This document shows, in pieces, positions 1 through 12,238 of a stretch of DNA of 64,000 nt. How positions within the stretch are numbered: the stretch's first letter is position 1; every line of letters starts with the position of its first letter. The notes under the pieces are model-generated. The model was not told where the DNA came from, did not search any database, and saw only the letters and a program-made list of their open reading frames with translations. The translations under genes and the position numbers were made by a program. The stretch is from assembly GCF_021462225.1 (NCBI RefSeq), contig NC_061808.1, forward strand, positions 22,419,119-22,483,118. The letters run 5' to 3'. The DNA is from Girardinichthys multiradiatus (lineage: Eukaryota > Chordata > Actinopteri > Cyprinodontiformes > Goodeidae).

Positions 1-2100
1 TCTTGGGGATTTTTTACTAGCTCCTGAGAGTAAAATATATCTAAAAAAAGAAGTTGCAAAACTTGGCCCCTGTCCATAAAGTGTAAAGCAGCTTTTTTGC
101 TTGTTCTGTGCAATGTGTATACACGATGTTGTGGATGTTGTGTGTGTATTCACATAACCCTGAGGCCCACAGGCTTGTACTCAGCTTTTACTCTGGTAGA
201 CAAAACATCTCCTTCTATTCATTTCTATTTTAGTCCTGACCCACGGCATCATCTGCCTTAGAGAACAAATGTATCTCTGAGAGAGAGTGGGTAAAACAAA
301 GTGCTTGTGCATCTGGCCAACTCACTGTAACGTTTTTTATGTATTTCTGTTTAGCTCAGTCATTAGCTACATGTGGCAAATCTGTGCTACTGTAAAAGAC
401 AAATGAAAATAGAAACCATGTCACTGAGACTGGGAGCTGAAAACTAGCAATTATCATAATATTAATTTTAAGAAAACTAGGGGCATGCAGACGGAGGAGA
501 AGGGAAAGCAAGCAATTATTTGCAGTGAAGAGCTCAGCTGTGAGGCGACACAAACATGATCAGAATATGAACAAGCTCCCGTAACCCAGAGAGAGAGAGA
601 GAGATGAATGAATCTATTTAAAATAATGATGCCATCTCAGTGACATAAACCCAGGAAAGCACAAATCACAAAGAACCTTTCTGCAGCTGAGGAAGAATCA
701 TTACAAGGAATATCTGGACCAAGATCAGCTCATCCTAGACAATAGCCTCAGTCTGAAGTCCTGGTCCTTTATTGTCTCTGCTTCCTTTAAAACACCTGAT
801 CTAAACAAACAGGACACCTCGGGAGCTCTTCATCGAGGGCAGGTAAAGCCTTTCGTGTTGGAGAAGAGAAACATGTAATCTCCTCCCTTCAACACAATTT
901 GCCAGTCTTTTTCTATGAGTTAAGATGTTTCCCATACCTCAGAACTAATATTTTTCTAATATATTTTTTTTACTTTTTTATCGGTGTTGTTGACAAATGA
1001 TTAAACATAATTTAGCAAATATACTAAAATAATAAACATGTCAAAGTGACAAGTGAAAACACACCTAAAGGCAATTTTGTTGAAAGAAGATTTAGCCAGA
1101 GGCATAATTTTGTTTTTGTTTTTTAACGGGGGATTCAGTGGAGCTGTTTTCAGTTGTCAGTATCTAAATCTGATATGTCACATTTTCTTATCTTGCCATG
1201 TGTGTTGGCATCTCTAGAAACACATTGTTTTTCACATATATACTAAATCGTGCATTTTGCTTTCATTTCGCCCCGGTTTTGTATAGTGCATGTGTGTTGG
1301 GATGAAGGGTGTATACATGCAGACAGGGGTAAAAACATACCAAAAACATCTCTAGAAAGGGAATGCTTGAGGTTTTTACCATAAATCTATCTATTATTAT
1401 ATGCTGTTGACTAGCAAGGACGATAGAAGATGCAATGACCTCAGTTTAAAGAAACAGAGGTTCTTAGCTAAAAATGAAGTTAAAGGCTAGTCAGCTAGTT
1501 TACAGCAACTTATGTGAACAATCTTTAATAAACTAACTGAGAATATCTACGGTAAATTACAGCATTTGTTCTATGTATAACAGATATCGCAAAAGGCCTC
1601 AGAAAATTAAAGAATACTTCACAAAGGACCTGGGATGACACAAACATGTTTTTGTGACCCCATGTGTTAAGTAAATGACTATTTTTGAATCATTATCTTA
1701 ACTCCCCAATTTAAGATATCGCATTGATTTTTAAACTTATGTCTCTGAGACCTTTCTTCCGCAGGTAAGATACTGACTACTTAAACTCTACGCAACTTGA
1801 CTTAAAATATCCCAAGTGTCCCACAGAAAAAAACTGCCAGTTTTTATAACTTTTATCTAACTTTGGCTTACATGAATATTTTTGTCCTAAGTTTTTTACC
1901 TAATTTTGTCCTAATTTTTACCTAATCAAAAACACCTTTTAAATTATGTCTAAAGATATTCTCAGTGAGTAGTTTTAGACAAAAGCTACTGCTGTTTAGA
2001 AAACCCGCCACAATAATGCCTTTAGTCATTTCATTAAGCAATTTGTATAGAAAACAAACATTTATAGTCAAATTAAATGCTCCGAAATATCATATGGTAA
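1..2100. other. Gene-poor AT-rich DNA
   Basis: No gene is recognised here except the weak exon candidate at 687-842. There is a short GA-dinucleotide run at about 589-603 and several poly-T tracts. Nothing else has identifiable structure. Confidence 0.5.
687..842 (+). CDS. Possible isolated coding exon (weak)
   Basis: The stretch follows a pyrimidine-containing AG (tttctgcag) and ends at a GT donor (gtaaag). It is 156 nt long, a multiple of three, and stays open in one frame for 52 codons, starting LRKNHYKEYLDQD and ending GALHRGQ. The composition is less AT-rich than its surroundings. I do not recognise the peptide, and no partner exon is visible nearby, so any parent gene would extend to the left of the window. 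An open stretch this short can arise by chance, so this is only a candidate. Confidence 0.2.
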
Positions 2101-2102
2101 AT

Positions 2103-2345
2103 GATCTGCACTTCTATAGTGCTTTATCATGTCCCCAGAGACCCCAAAGTGCTTTACACTACAATCAGTCACACTGACAGTGGTAAGATACAATGTATCC
2201 ACAGCCGTCCTGAATCAGACTGACGGAAGGCTGCCATACATTGGCATCACCAAGCCCTCTGACCACCATCAGCAGGCAAAGTGGGTGAAGTGTCTAGCCC
2301 GAGGACACAACGACTGAGATGGACAGAGCAGGGATTTGAACCGGC
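2103..2345. repeat. Dispersed teleost repeat with a tRNA-like box
   Basis: The segment has the phrasing of a repeat I recall as common in fish genomes: 'agaccccaaagtgctttaca' near 2140, 'gaccaccatcagcag' near 2262, 'aggacacaacgac' near 2300, and a B-box-like 'ggatttgaaccggcaaccc' near 2332 read in reverse. The two overlapping open frames here are products of the repeat, not genes. I cannot assign the family with certainty; it may be a SINE or a LINE tail. Confidence 0.5.
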
Positions 2346-4415
2346 AACCCACCGCTTACAGGACTGTGGGCATTAAAAGGCATAATTGTCATGCATTAAA
2401 TTTACATTCAACTGTGGGGATTCACACATTTTATGTGCATTTGGTTGGCAGAGTAGGGAAATTAAGACATTTTAATTTTGGTAAATATTACAGTTATAAA
2501 ATTAGCTCTTTTTTTCTTTAACCATCCCCTTTTAATTACAAATAAACTGCTCGGTAAAAAGGCTTAGGATGGAGCAACTAATGCGCTTTTTGCAGTGTAT
2601 TTCTGGATCAGTTTTATCACAGCAGCGCCAAAACCCCTGGTGGAGCACAGGCAGATTCTTCTCTGAGCAACTCAGATGATTATTCTAAAACCCAAATAAA
2701 CTCTTCACAACATGTTTCTGTGACCTCGTCATGGGTTCCTTTATGGTCATGGAAACACTTGCAGGATCAACGTTTTATTTATCCACTTTGGTCATTTTAA
2801 AGCCCATATGACACAGAATAGCTACCTTAGTTGTATGTGCTTTCCTTTAGATGTTAATAAAGTTTGATTTTTAATAACTTGTTTTATGAATAAACTTGTA
2901 GAATAAACCATTCATGTCATTGTTAATACAGGCTAAATGACGTCTGATGATGTGTCTGTTGTATGCAAAGTGACCAGAGGTTGTACTTATTGTCTATTGC
3001 CTGTATACCTCTGGCTTGGACATGTCTTCTAACGCTTCCTAGAACTCTAGTGATAAACATTTGTGTGTTTAGTATAAAAGACCTTTCTTTCACTATTCTT
3101 GCTATAACTCTAGTGGTAAAAATACCTTGTCTCATTAAGTTGTAACAGGGTATTAGAGTTATATATATAAAAAAACTAAATGTACAAAATTAGCAATTTT
3201 GGTATTATTTGTTGCTTTTTAGTACAACTGAAAAATTCTAAGAACTGCCTTTTCCACAAAACTTCCAAACTATTCAAAAAGCTGTGGTTATTAATGTAGC
3301 TTTTGGACCTATGCATGTCACAATTTTTCCTTCCACCCAACTTTCCATTTATGCGCTTGGATGCAACACACTATGAACAGCTAGCTTGTTAAGCAATGAC
3401 GTTTTGTGAATTACCCTTGTGTAGGGTGTCAGTGAACCTGTGTGTAGTTGCCCCCAAAATCTTCAATTGTAACAAAAATGGTGTCCAACATTTGTCTTGG
3501 GTTTGTCCTGGTTTGTGTAGCAAAATCTTTTGTGTCTGAATCTTTTCAGAGATGTCAAAAAGTTCAAATGTAAGCCATCCAAGGCCAAGCAAGCTACTTC
3601 ACATTAACGAAATCCCGAAAAAATGTATCGTGCTGCAGCAAGTTATGCTTGTGGCACCATAATTTTAAAGATAATAAAGAAACAAAATTTCTTCACAAAT
3701 TCTTGCACAAACCTAGCAGACAAATTTGACATATTTTTGTTAGATTTACCAAATGTGAGGGTGGGGAGTTAACTATACTTGGTTTCTTAGTCACTGTTTC
3801 CCATTGTGTCTCCCTCTGATTGTGCAGGGCACAACATGACCAGAACATGGCTTCTCTGTATTAAAAATCCTTTTTCTGTGATTGGTCTAATGGAATATGC
3901 AAATTTTCTGAGAAAATGTTGCGCACATACAGTGCCTTGAAAAAGGAGTGTGGCAGAATTACCTTAAAGAAAAATTTTCTTTACAGCACAGATGCTATCT
4001 TTACGTTTATGGAATTGGTATTCTTTGCAGTAGATGTTGTGTTTGAACATTATTGGGGTTTCATTAAAACATTATGCTCCTCCCAGTGCTGTCAATAAGT
4101 TAAGTAATATTAATATTTTGAGCATTTTTCTTTCTAACCAACATTTTTTTTAATCCTTGAATGAGAACAGCTTTGCAGTGAATTTTGCTGCATTAAGAGG
4201 AATATTTGTAAATGCACAGAGGTAGCAGGTAACTGTGAAAATGCACACAGAGAGCAGAATGAAAACATTATGCAATAATTACCAATACATTTCACACACC
4301 AGTACCTTTTATTGACATAATCTCTGGAAGATTTGACAAATAAACTCAAACCAGGTCATTTTTGGAGCTTTAATTTGTCAGTCAGTCGTTTTTCATTTTC
4401 TGTCGCCTCTTTCAT
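2346..4415. other. Gene-poor stretch
   Basis: No coding exons or RNA genes are recognised. A short segment at about 3929-3950 (acagtgccttgaaaaaggag) resembles the outer end of an old Tc1 terminal repeat, but no partner end is clear. The remainder is AT-rich single-copy-looking DNA. Confidence 0.45.
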
Positions 4416-4419
4416 AGTA

Positions 4420-4625
4420 GGTTACGGGGAAGCTGGTGCCTATCCCCAGCGGTCTATAGGCAGGAGGCAGGGTACACCCTGGACAGGTCGCCAGTCCATC
4501 ACAGGGCAACACAGACACACACAGGACAAACAACCATGCACACACTCATTCACACCTATGGGCAATTTAGAGAAACCAATTAACCTAACAGTCATGTTTT
4601 CGGACTGTGGGAGGAAGCCAGAAAG
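4420..4625 (+). repeat. Dispersed teleost repeat (LINE-tail type)
   Basis: The segment contains phrases typical of a very abundant fish repeat: 'gggtacaccctggacaggtc', 'gccagtccatcacagggc', 'caatttagagaaaccaatta' and 'ggactgtgggaggaagcc'. A 127-codon open frame runs across it but is repeat-derived. A reverse-orientation piece of the same repeat lies at 23095-23175. I believe it comes from the 3' region of a LINE, but the family name is not certain. Confidence 0.6.
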
Positions 4626-5569
4626 CTTTAAATTGTTAAACATTAATTATATCCTTTGTAAACTGTGGGAACTGGTAACTCCAAACTTGCACAACACGAG
4701 GTTACCATGCTGGTGAGTTAGACTTTCTGTTATATCATCCTGAGCCACAAAAACACTTAAACACCCCACAATAAATGTTCTGGTTCAACCCATTGACAAC
4801 AGAATCTATTAAAAATTTGTTAATTCCTGTACCTTCCACACTATTCCTACAAACAAAGAAGATAGGGAAAAGAAAATTCCGTTTTTCGCGTCACCATAAA
4901 TAATCATAATATAATACTGACAAAATAAGAAAAGGAAGCATATTCAGAATTATGAACAGCTTGCAGAGTATTTCTGATGGTGCTGCCTGAAAGGAAGAAA
5001 ATCAGTCCAAAGGCTGCTCTGGGTGCTGAAAGATGACAATGTAAAATGCAATATATTTTTATTATTTTGGTTCTGGTTGTCCACAGCCAGTTAAAAAGAA
5101 GTGTTTATACACTGCAAACAATTTTGAAATGTGTGCAGTATTCGTGGTTAATGTGGCTTTAAGAGCTGTGCTCAGATGTTAAACAGAAAAGAGGAAACGT
5201 TAGATTTATTGATGTTCCACCTCAGCCAGGGCTTTGTTTTGACTCTCTGGTAATAACAGCTCTGATTTATGTCCAGGCAAGACATCACTAAATGAATGAC
5301 CTGTGGTGGACTGTGAGGGTGAGTTTGGCATCGAACAGGTTTGATCTGATTTTCCCATCCCATCTGTGGCTTTAATGCTGGATTAAACATTTTTAACCCA
5401 ACTCCGCCACAGATTTTCATTTTCAAGCTGTGTCCGACCTAATCAATGTCATCTCCAATGTCGCTGATGCCTGCTCGGGAACAAAGATCCTCAGGGCTTT
5501 GTTACTGTTGTCTCTGCATTAGCCCTCTTAAAAGGGCATACAAAACAGAACAGAAAAACTATGCTAAAT
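4626..5569. other. Gene-poor stretch
   Basis: Nothing recognisable is seen. The open frames at 5172-5426 and 5446-5655 show no domain, no plausible splice partners and no familiar residues. Confidence 0.4.
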
Positions 5570-6437
5570 ACAGCAAATTGCAAAAGTATTCACACTCCTC
5601 AGGCTTTTTAGTCAATCCTTTCACCTTTTTTTGCCCATTCTTCTGTGCAAAATAGCTCAAACCCAGTCCGCTTGCATGGATAGGATAGCATCTGTGAAAA
5701 TCAGTTTCTAAACATTACCACAGATTCACAGTTTGGTTATGTTTTGACTTTAAGTAGACCATTCCAACCCATTAATATGTTTTGATTCCAGGGGTTGGCA
5801 ATCATGAAGACTTCAGCAGAATTGGTAACAGTTGTGTTTGAGCAGGGACACATCTAAACATCCAGGGACCCTGGCAGTTCCACAGTAGCTCTGGCTGTAT
5901 GTTTAGGGTCATTGTCCCACTGGAAGTTAAACCTCCCCCTCAGTCTCAACCCTTTTGAAGCCTCTAACAGGTTCCTGTCAATTCTGACCATCAACTCCAG
6001 TTTCCCTGTTCCTGCTGAAGGAAAAACATCCTCACATCATGATGCTGCCACCACCATAATTCACCTTAGGATGGTGTGTTCATGATGAGTGCATAATTAT
6101 AAGGTTTTGTTCCAACAGATTCTCTCACCTCTCTGTGTCTCTGCAGCTCCTCCAGAGTTGCCATGAGCAACCTGACTGCTTCTCTAGGTAGTTCTCTCCT
6201 TGCATGTCAGTTAAGCCTCCGTACCATGTCCAAACTTTCTCCCTGACGTGTCTGCTGTGTTCCTTGATCTTCAAGAAGCTTTGTTTGTTCACCAATGCTC
6301 TCTAACAAACTCTGAGGCCTTCATAGAACAGTTGGATTTATACTGAAATAAAATTGCTCACAGGCAGCCTCATATTCACTGGTGAAAAACTGTAAAAAAG
6401 TTTAAACAGATGTAAAGACTTTTCCAAGGCACTACAT
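5570..6437 (-). mobile_element. Degenerate Tc1-like transposon
   Basis: Both ends keep decayed inverted repeats: 'gcaaaagtattcacactcc' at about 5580 and, in reverse, 'gacttttccaaggcacta' at about 6418. The middle has the reverse complement of a Tc1 transposase gene, seen in 'catgatgctgccaccacc' near 6037 (the GGG-SVMVWG region) and 'gtcattgtcccactggaa' near 5910. It carries many stops and indels and is long dead. Confidence 0.7.
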
Positions 6438-6521
6438 ACAAAATTATAAAACAAAAAGAAAAGCTGCAAATGGGCATTGTGTTATCAGGATAAAATGTTT
6501 ACCAGACTCCAGGCTGTGTGA

Positions 6522-6542
6522 GACACACACACACACACACAC
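6522..6542. repeat. (CA)n microsatellite
   Basis: About ten uninterrupted CA dinucleotides lie inside otherwise unremarkable DNA. Confidence 0.9.
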
Positions 6543-7004
6543 CCGCACCAGCTGCATGCAACCTCCTCTGAACAAACAAACAGCTCCGGCTGCTGAATAT
6601 GTTCAAGCTTTGTTTGGACCTGACAGATGTTCAGCAGCAAAGAAGATAGCATCCACAAGACAAAGTTAAACTTTTTAACCAAATCTTCAGAGCGTTCTAA
6701 CTAATTTATGTTATTCAGAACATTCTGTTTACCCTGCAGACAGATAATGACGATAGATCATAACATTTTTTGCTAGATAAGGGTAATATTAAAGTGTTCT
6801 TTATGATTACCATCTGGTGAAACACTGATAGGTTGTGGTGCTCTCACCAACTAATTTAAAGTCATCTACAGTCACTGATTTAATCACAAACACCTTCTTT
6901 TAAAAGAATCTCTTTAAAATGCATTTTTAAAGCGATTCCAATTAAAGCCAGGACTACTCAGTGTGGGTTATTTAAACAGATGATCTCACGGCACTAAAAA
7001 CTGC

Positions 7005-7730
7005 TAAACAAAAGTGGTGAACCTTCCTAGGAGTGGCAGGCCAAACCAAAGTGCTCCAGAAGCATGTTGAGATCTCAACAAGAAAGACACAAGACAACCC
7101 AGAACAAAATTAAAAGGACTGAAGGCCTCGCTTGCCTCAGTTTAGGTCAGTGTTTATGAATTGATAAAAGAAAGAGATTGGGCAAAAACCTCTGGGGAGA
7201 GTTCCAAGGCAAAAAGAACACAAAGTCCTGTCTCACATTTGTCAAAAACATCTTAATGATCCCCAAGACCTTTTGGAAAATATTCCTTGGATTGACAAAA
7301 GTCTGCATTGCATGTGGTTTATTAACACTGCATTTCAGGAAAAGAGCACTCAGTCAAACATAGTGGTGGTAGTGTTATGTTCTGGGGCTTTTTGCTGCTT
7401 TAGGACCTCGATGAGTTACTGTAATTGATGGAACGACGATGTCTGCTCGCTAGCAGATAATCCTGAAGGAGAATGTCTGTCCCTCAGTTACTGAATTTAA
7501 ACTCAAGCACACTAGTGGCTTAGTCATTGTACAGACCAACTGGGTCCAATTGAGATGTTAGGGTGTGATCCTGCCATATGGCTGCAATAAAATTGTGCAA
7601 AGAGGAGTTGACCCAAATTCCTCCACAATAATGTAACAGACTCATCATCAGTAATCACAAACACTTTCCCCCAAGGATGGCACAATTAGTTAGGCTTACT
7701 TTTCACATAAGCCCTGGTTGATTTGGACAG
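7005..7730 (+). mobile_element. Degenerate Tc1-like transposon, second family
   Basis: The segment follows a fish Tc1 family that I recognise, from the helix-turn-helix region (ccttcctaggagtggcaggc at 7023) through 'actgaaggcctcgcttgcct' and 'gatccccaagaccttttgga' to the catalytic core (agtggtggtagtgttatgtt near 7362). Frameshifts and stops are frequent. The open frame at 7178-7363 is a remnant of this transposase and not a separate gene. Confidence 0.7.
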
Positions 7731-8250
7731 TTTTTCACTTAAGAAATAAAATCATTTGAAAACTGCTTTTTGACATATTCAGGTTAACTTTGTCAGATAA
7801 TTTTTTTTTTTTTTCAATACCTGAAACATTAGACAGATTACCATCTGGTCAAATATGTACACTGATTTTAAGCCGAGATGTCTTCAAAAACTAATTTGAA
7901 ATTATCTACTGTCAGGCCACGGAGCTGAGCACAGGTTTGTTGTGTTGTGTAGAGTGCAGTTCTCATTCTCTCCACAGGGTGTGACAGGTAGAAGCAGCTA
8001 CACAACTGTTCCTCATCAGAAGCAATCAAGGAGCCTAAAATGCTGTTGGGACCTTGAAGGAGGTGTCGAGACGGTCTGAAGGTCTTATGGCTAGGTTGGT
8101 TGAACCCGGAAAAGGATTGGTTGGAGGCAGGATCTTGGCGCGAAACTTCGATCTGAAAACGTTGGTCTACTAAGAACCCCACAGTGGTAGAAATTATTTA
8201 CTTTTGGAAGTGGCAGTAAAAGGCATAAACTGGTATGTGAATGGTTCAGA

Positions 8251-9428
8251 ATGGATACACAGGAGGATAATATGGACTTTGATGAATGGACGCCAGTAAG
8301 TAGAGGGAGAGGACGCGGAAGAGGTAAAGCAGAAGAAGGGAAAATGTTAGACAGCCAAAGGAATAAAAGAGAGTTGGAAGAAAACAGTTCTGAAGAAGAG
8401 AGAGTAGTTAGGAGGAAAATCGGAAGGGAAGAATGTAAAATAATATTAAAGATAAAAAATGAAGAAGAAAAAGAGAACCTGAGTCCTATTTCACTATCTA
8501 GAGAAATTAAAAAAAGATAGGAGATGTTGAAATGGTGAAGGTCTTGAGAGATGGAAATATACTGGTGGTGTGTAAAACTGAAGAACAAAGAAGAAAGGCT
8601 TTACAAGTGGAAAACATTTGCAAGAAAACAGTGACAGAGAGGAAGATTATAGGAGAAGATAAAATCATTCGGGGGGTAATTTATGGCATTCCTATGGAGG
8701 AAGATATAGACAAGTTAAAAAAAAGCATTGTTGGTGCAAAGGTAAAAAATCTCAAAAGACTGACAAAAAATGTAAATGGTGAAAGAGTAGGAAGCCTGTC
8801 AATTTTAATAGATTTTGAAGAAAAGGTGTTGCCACAAAATGTTAAAATAGGATATCTGAGTTTTTCTGTGAGGCCTTTCATTCCTCCACCACTAAGATGT
8901 TTTAAATGTCAGAGATATGGTCACATAGCAGCTGTCTGTAAAGGAAAACAAAGATGTCCAAAGTGTGGAGAAGATCACAGAATTGAAGATTGTGGGGAAG
9001 AAGTGCAGGAAAAATGTTGCAATTGTGGAGGGCAACATAGAGTTACATTCGGGGGATGTGAGGTAAGGAAGAAAGCAAAAGAAATCCAACAAATTAAAAT
9101 GACTAAAAACATAAGCTATGCCGAAGCAGTCAAAAATGTACAGAAAGAAAGATCAAGGGATGAAGGTCAAATTAGGATTCAAGATTATCAACAAAGAAAA
9201 GTAGAATCAGAGGAAAATGTTACAATGTCTGTGGAAAAACTGATATTATTCATAGCTTATGTCATTAACTGCACTGAACAGGCTAAACACAAAACAGAAA
9301 AGATTAAAATAATAGTCAGAGGAGCAGAAAAGTTCTTAGGGTTTAAAGAAGGATCTTGGGAAAACATTAATAAAAAGTTGGAAACAGATGGAAGGCAAGG
9401 AGGAACCCCAGCTGATAGAAATATATGA
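8251..9428 (+). pseudogene. LINE ORF1 (gag-like, CCHC knuckles), one frameshift
   Basis: ORF1 proteins of I-group LINEs bind element RNA. Reading starts at 8251 and runs to a stop at 8518-8520. The continuation is in the -1 frame from about 8514, giving 'MVKVLRDGNILVVCKT' onward to the stop at 9426-9428. The break lies in a seven-A run (8509-8515), which suggests loss of one A by polymerase slippage. The second half has an esterase-free RNA-binding region followed by three zinc knuckles: CFKCQRYGHIAAVC, CPKCGEDHRIEDC and a third, CNCGGQH, ending at a C. The stop overlaps the ORF2 start in the arrangement ATGA (9425-9428), which is typical of termination-reinitiation coupling. A programmed frameshift is possible, but a mutation is more likely. 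Confidence 0.8.
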
Positions 9429-11920
9429 TAATATTACAGTGGAATGCAAGAAGTTTAATCGCTAATGGACAGGAATTTAAAGGGTATATAGATGGAATTG
9501 AAGAAAAACCAGAAATTATATGTATACAGGAGACGTGGTTAAAACCAAACCTAGATTTTGTGTTTAAAGGGTACAATAGTATCAGAAGGGATAGACAAGA
9601 AGGAAGTGGAGGAGGATGTGGAATATTTATAAAAGAAGGGATACAATATCAGATATTAGGAAAAGGCAAAGAGTTAGAATATATAGTAGTTGAAATTTAC
9701 AATAAAAAGGAAAAGTGTAAAATAATAAATTTTTATAATCCATGTAAAATATTATCATTTGAGTTGATGGATGAATTAATGGGATACTTAGAAGGAAAAG
9801 TAGTCTGGTGTGGAGATTTTAATGCTAACAGCACATTATGGGGAAAATGTAATGATAAAAATGGACTAGTTATTGAAGAAATAATGGAAATAAAAAATTT
9901 GGTATGTATAAATGATGGAAAAGGAACAAGAATTAATGTAAAAACAGGTACAGAATCTGTGATTGATTTAACAATAGTATCAAATTGTTTAGCTAATAAC
10001 TGTGAGTGGGACATTGACAAAGATACAACAGTAGGTAGTGATCATTACCCCATTAAAATCATAACAGGAATATTAATAAATAACAGGAATACAGGATTAT
10101 ATAAAAGATGGAACTTTAATAAGGCTGATTGGGAAAAATTTAAATATTTAAGTCAAAAGAAATTGGAAGAAATAGATGAGTCAATTGATATAAATAGTTT
10201 AAATATAAATATCTGTAAAAAAATATTACAGGCTGCAGAAGAATCAATAAAAAAAGGAGGAAGAAAGAACGATAAAAAAATTGTGCCATGGTGGACAAAA
10301 GATTGTAGTGAAGTAATAAAATTAAGAAATAAAGCATTTAAAATGTTAAAAAGTAACCCAATTTATCAGAATTTAATTGAGTACAAAAGAAAGCAGGCAA
10401 AGGTAAGAAAGATCATTAAACATGCAAAAAGAGAATATTGGAGAAACTTTTGTAATACCGTAGGGAGAGAAACAAAAATTGATCAAATTTGGAAAACGAT
10501 TAAAAGAATGAAGGGTATTAGAAAAGAATATGGATATCCTATATTAAAAATAGATAATATAACTATAACGGAAGATAAAGAAAAAGCAGAAATATTAGCT
10601 AAAACATTTAGTAAAATTCATAGTTCAAATAATATTAGTGAAGAGGGAAAGAAAGGTAGGGAAATCACAAAGATGAAATATAAAGAATTAATGCAAAATA
10701 ATGTAGATACAAATAAATTAATAAATGAACCATTTACACAAGGAGAATTGAACTTTGTAACCAGGAAAACAAAAAATACATCACCTGGAAAAGATCAAAT
10801 TTACTATACGATGATAGAACATCTTAATGACAAAGCAAAAGACAAAATATTAGAATTATACAATAAAGTCTGGGAGGAGGGAGAGCTGCCACAGAGCTGG
10901 AAGGAAGCAATAATTATTCCAATAGCTAAACCAGGAAAAGATAACACAAAACCAGAAAATTATAGACCAATCGCATTAACATCAAATATTTGTAAAATAA
11001 TGGAAAAAATGATTAATAATAGATTAACATATTATTTAAATATTAATGGATATATATCTAGAAATCAAAATGGGTTTAGAAAAGGGAGAAGCACAAATGA
11101 CTCTGCATTATGTTTAGAATATGAAATTAGGAGAGCACAAATAAACAAAGAAAATGTAGTAGCTGTATTTTTTGATATAGAAAAAGCATATGACATGATG
11201 TGGGTTGAAGGATTATTAATTAAATTAAATAAAATGGGTATTACTGGAAAAATGTTTAACTGGATTAAAGATTTTTTATCAAATAGAACAATACAAGTAA
11301 GAATTGGTCAAGAATTGTCAGATAAATATATAATAGATAATGGTACTCCTCAAGGAAGTATTATAAGTCCGTTATTGTTTTCTATAATGATAAATGATGT
11401 ATTTAAAAATATTGGTAAGGACGTCGGTTGCTCACTATTTGCAGATGATGGAGCTATATGGAAAAGGGGTCGTAATATCAAATTTATTGAAAAGAAAATA
11501 CAGGATGAGATTATTAGAATAGAACAATGGGCAAATCAATGGGGATTTAAATTCTCAGTGGAAAAAACAAAACTAATGGTGTTTACACAGAAAAGGAAAA
11601 GAGAAAATATAAAACTAAAATTATACAATCAAGTTTTAGAACAAGTAAAAAATATAAAATTTTTAGGTATTTGGTTTGATGAAAAAATTATATGGAAAGT
11701 ACATATAGAAAAAATCATAGATAAATGCAAAAGAATATTAAACATTATGAGATGTATGGCTGGTATTGATTGGGGAGCAGATCGAACATCATTAAAAAGA
11801 ATTTATACAGGATTAATTAGATCAAATATTGATTATGGAAGTATAATTTATGGATCAGCAGCAAACACTCATCTTATAAAATTAGACAATATACAACATC
11901 AAGCTTTAAGAATTTGTACA
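9425..11920 (+). CDS. LINE ORF2, first part: endonuclease and reverse transcriptase
   Basis: These 832 codons are open from the ATG that overlaps the ORF1 stop. The APE endonuclease occupies about residues 1-225 (IILQWNARS, QETWL, GDFNANS, then GSDHYPI with the catalytic Asp-His). The reverse transcriptase covers about residues 430-720 (NYRPIALTS, NGFRKGRSTND, FFDIEKAYD, GTPQGSIISPLLF, FADDGAIW, KFLGIWFD). FADD carries the catalytic aspartates. The ORF is broken at ...ALRICT by the retrovirus at 11921, and the next in-frame codon of the LINE is at 18952. The stop at 12008-12010 is in the LTR and not native to the LINE. Confidence 0.9.
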
Positions 11921-12213
11921 TGTTGGATGGGTGTGAGGACTTGTTATCACTCATGTAAAAACCTTGGGTTGCAAGGCACCTGCACTATGCCTTCCTCCCT
12001 GTGTGTGTGAGATCATTGTTATCTCTGTGTGAACCAGCCTCCTTTCCGTCTCACACACACACACCCTGTCTGAACTGTCTGTTGAACTGTGTATATAAAT
12101 AAAGAGATAGGGTGTCAAAACTTTGTAGTTTCACTGCAAAGTGGGCTACCCTTGTCACAAGTAACTCTGACTGTATCGTTCTTACCTCTGAGTTGACTAA
12201 ATAATACCTAACA
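11921..12213 (+). repeat. 5' LTR of the endogenous retrovirus
   Basis: The LTR is 293 bp and bounded by TG...CA. A TATA-like TATATAA (12092-12098) runs straight into a polyadenylation signal AATAAA (12098-12103), so promoter and poly(A) signals overlap in the U3/R region. It differs from the 3' LTR only within the CA-rich run near 12058 (cacacacaca here, cacacataca there). Confidence 0.95.
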
Positions 12214-12218
12214 TTTAT

Positions 12219-12238
12219 TGGTCCTTCGAAGCCGGATT
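12219..12238 (+). other. Primer-binding site, tRNA-Tyr-like
   Basis: Five bases after the LTR the sequence TGGTCCTTCGAAGCCGGATT begins with TGG, as primer sites do. Its complement ends in GGACCA. It fits the 3' end of vertebrate tRNA-Tyr as I remember it, except for one extra A in the middle. The tRNA assignment is from memory. Confidence 0.55.

Noticed and set aside
2310..2345. Possible tRNA gene from a B-box-like sequence
   Set aside because: No A box, acceptor stem or anticodon arm can be formed. It belongs to a dispersed repeat.
4333..4716. 127-codon open frame
   Set aside because: It runs through a high-copy dispersed repeat and has no domain or conserved start.
8091..8588. 165-codon minus-strand open frame
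   Set aside because: It is the antisense shadow of the A-rich LINE leader and ORF1. Its Ser/Leu-rich product reflects composition.
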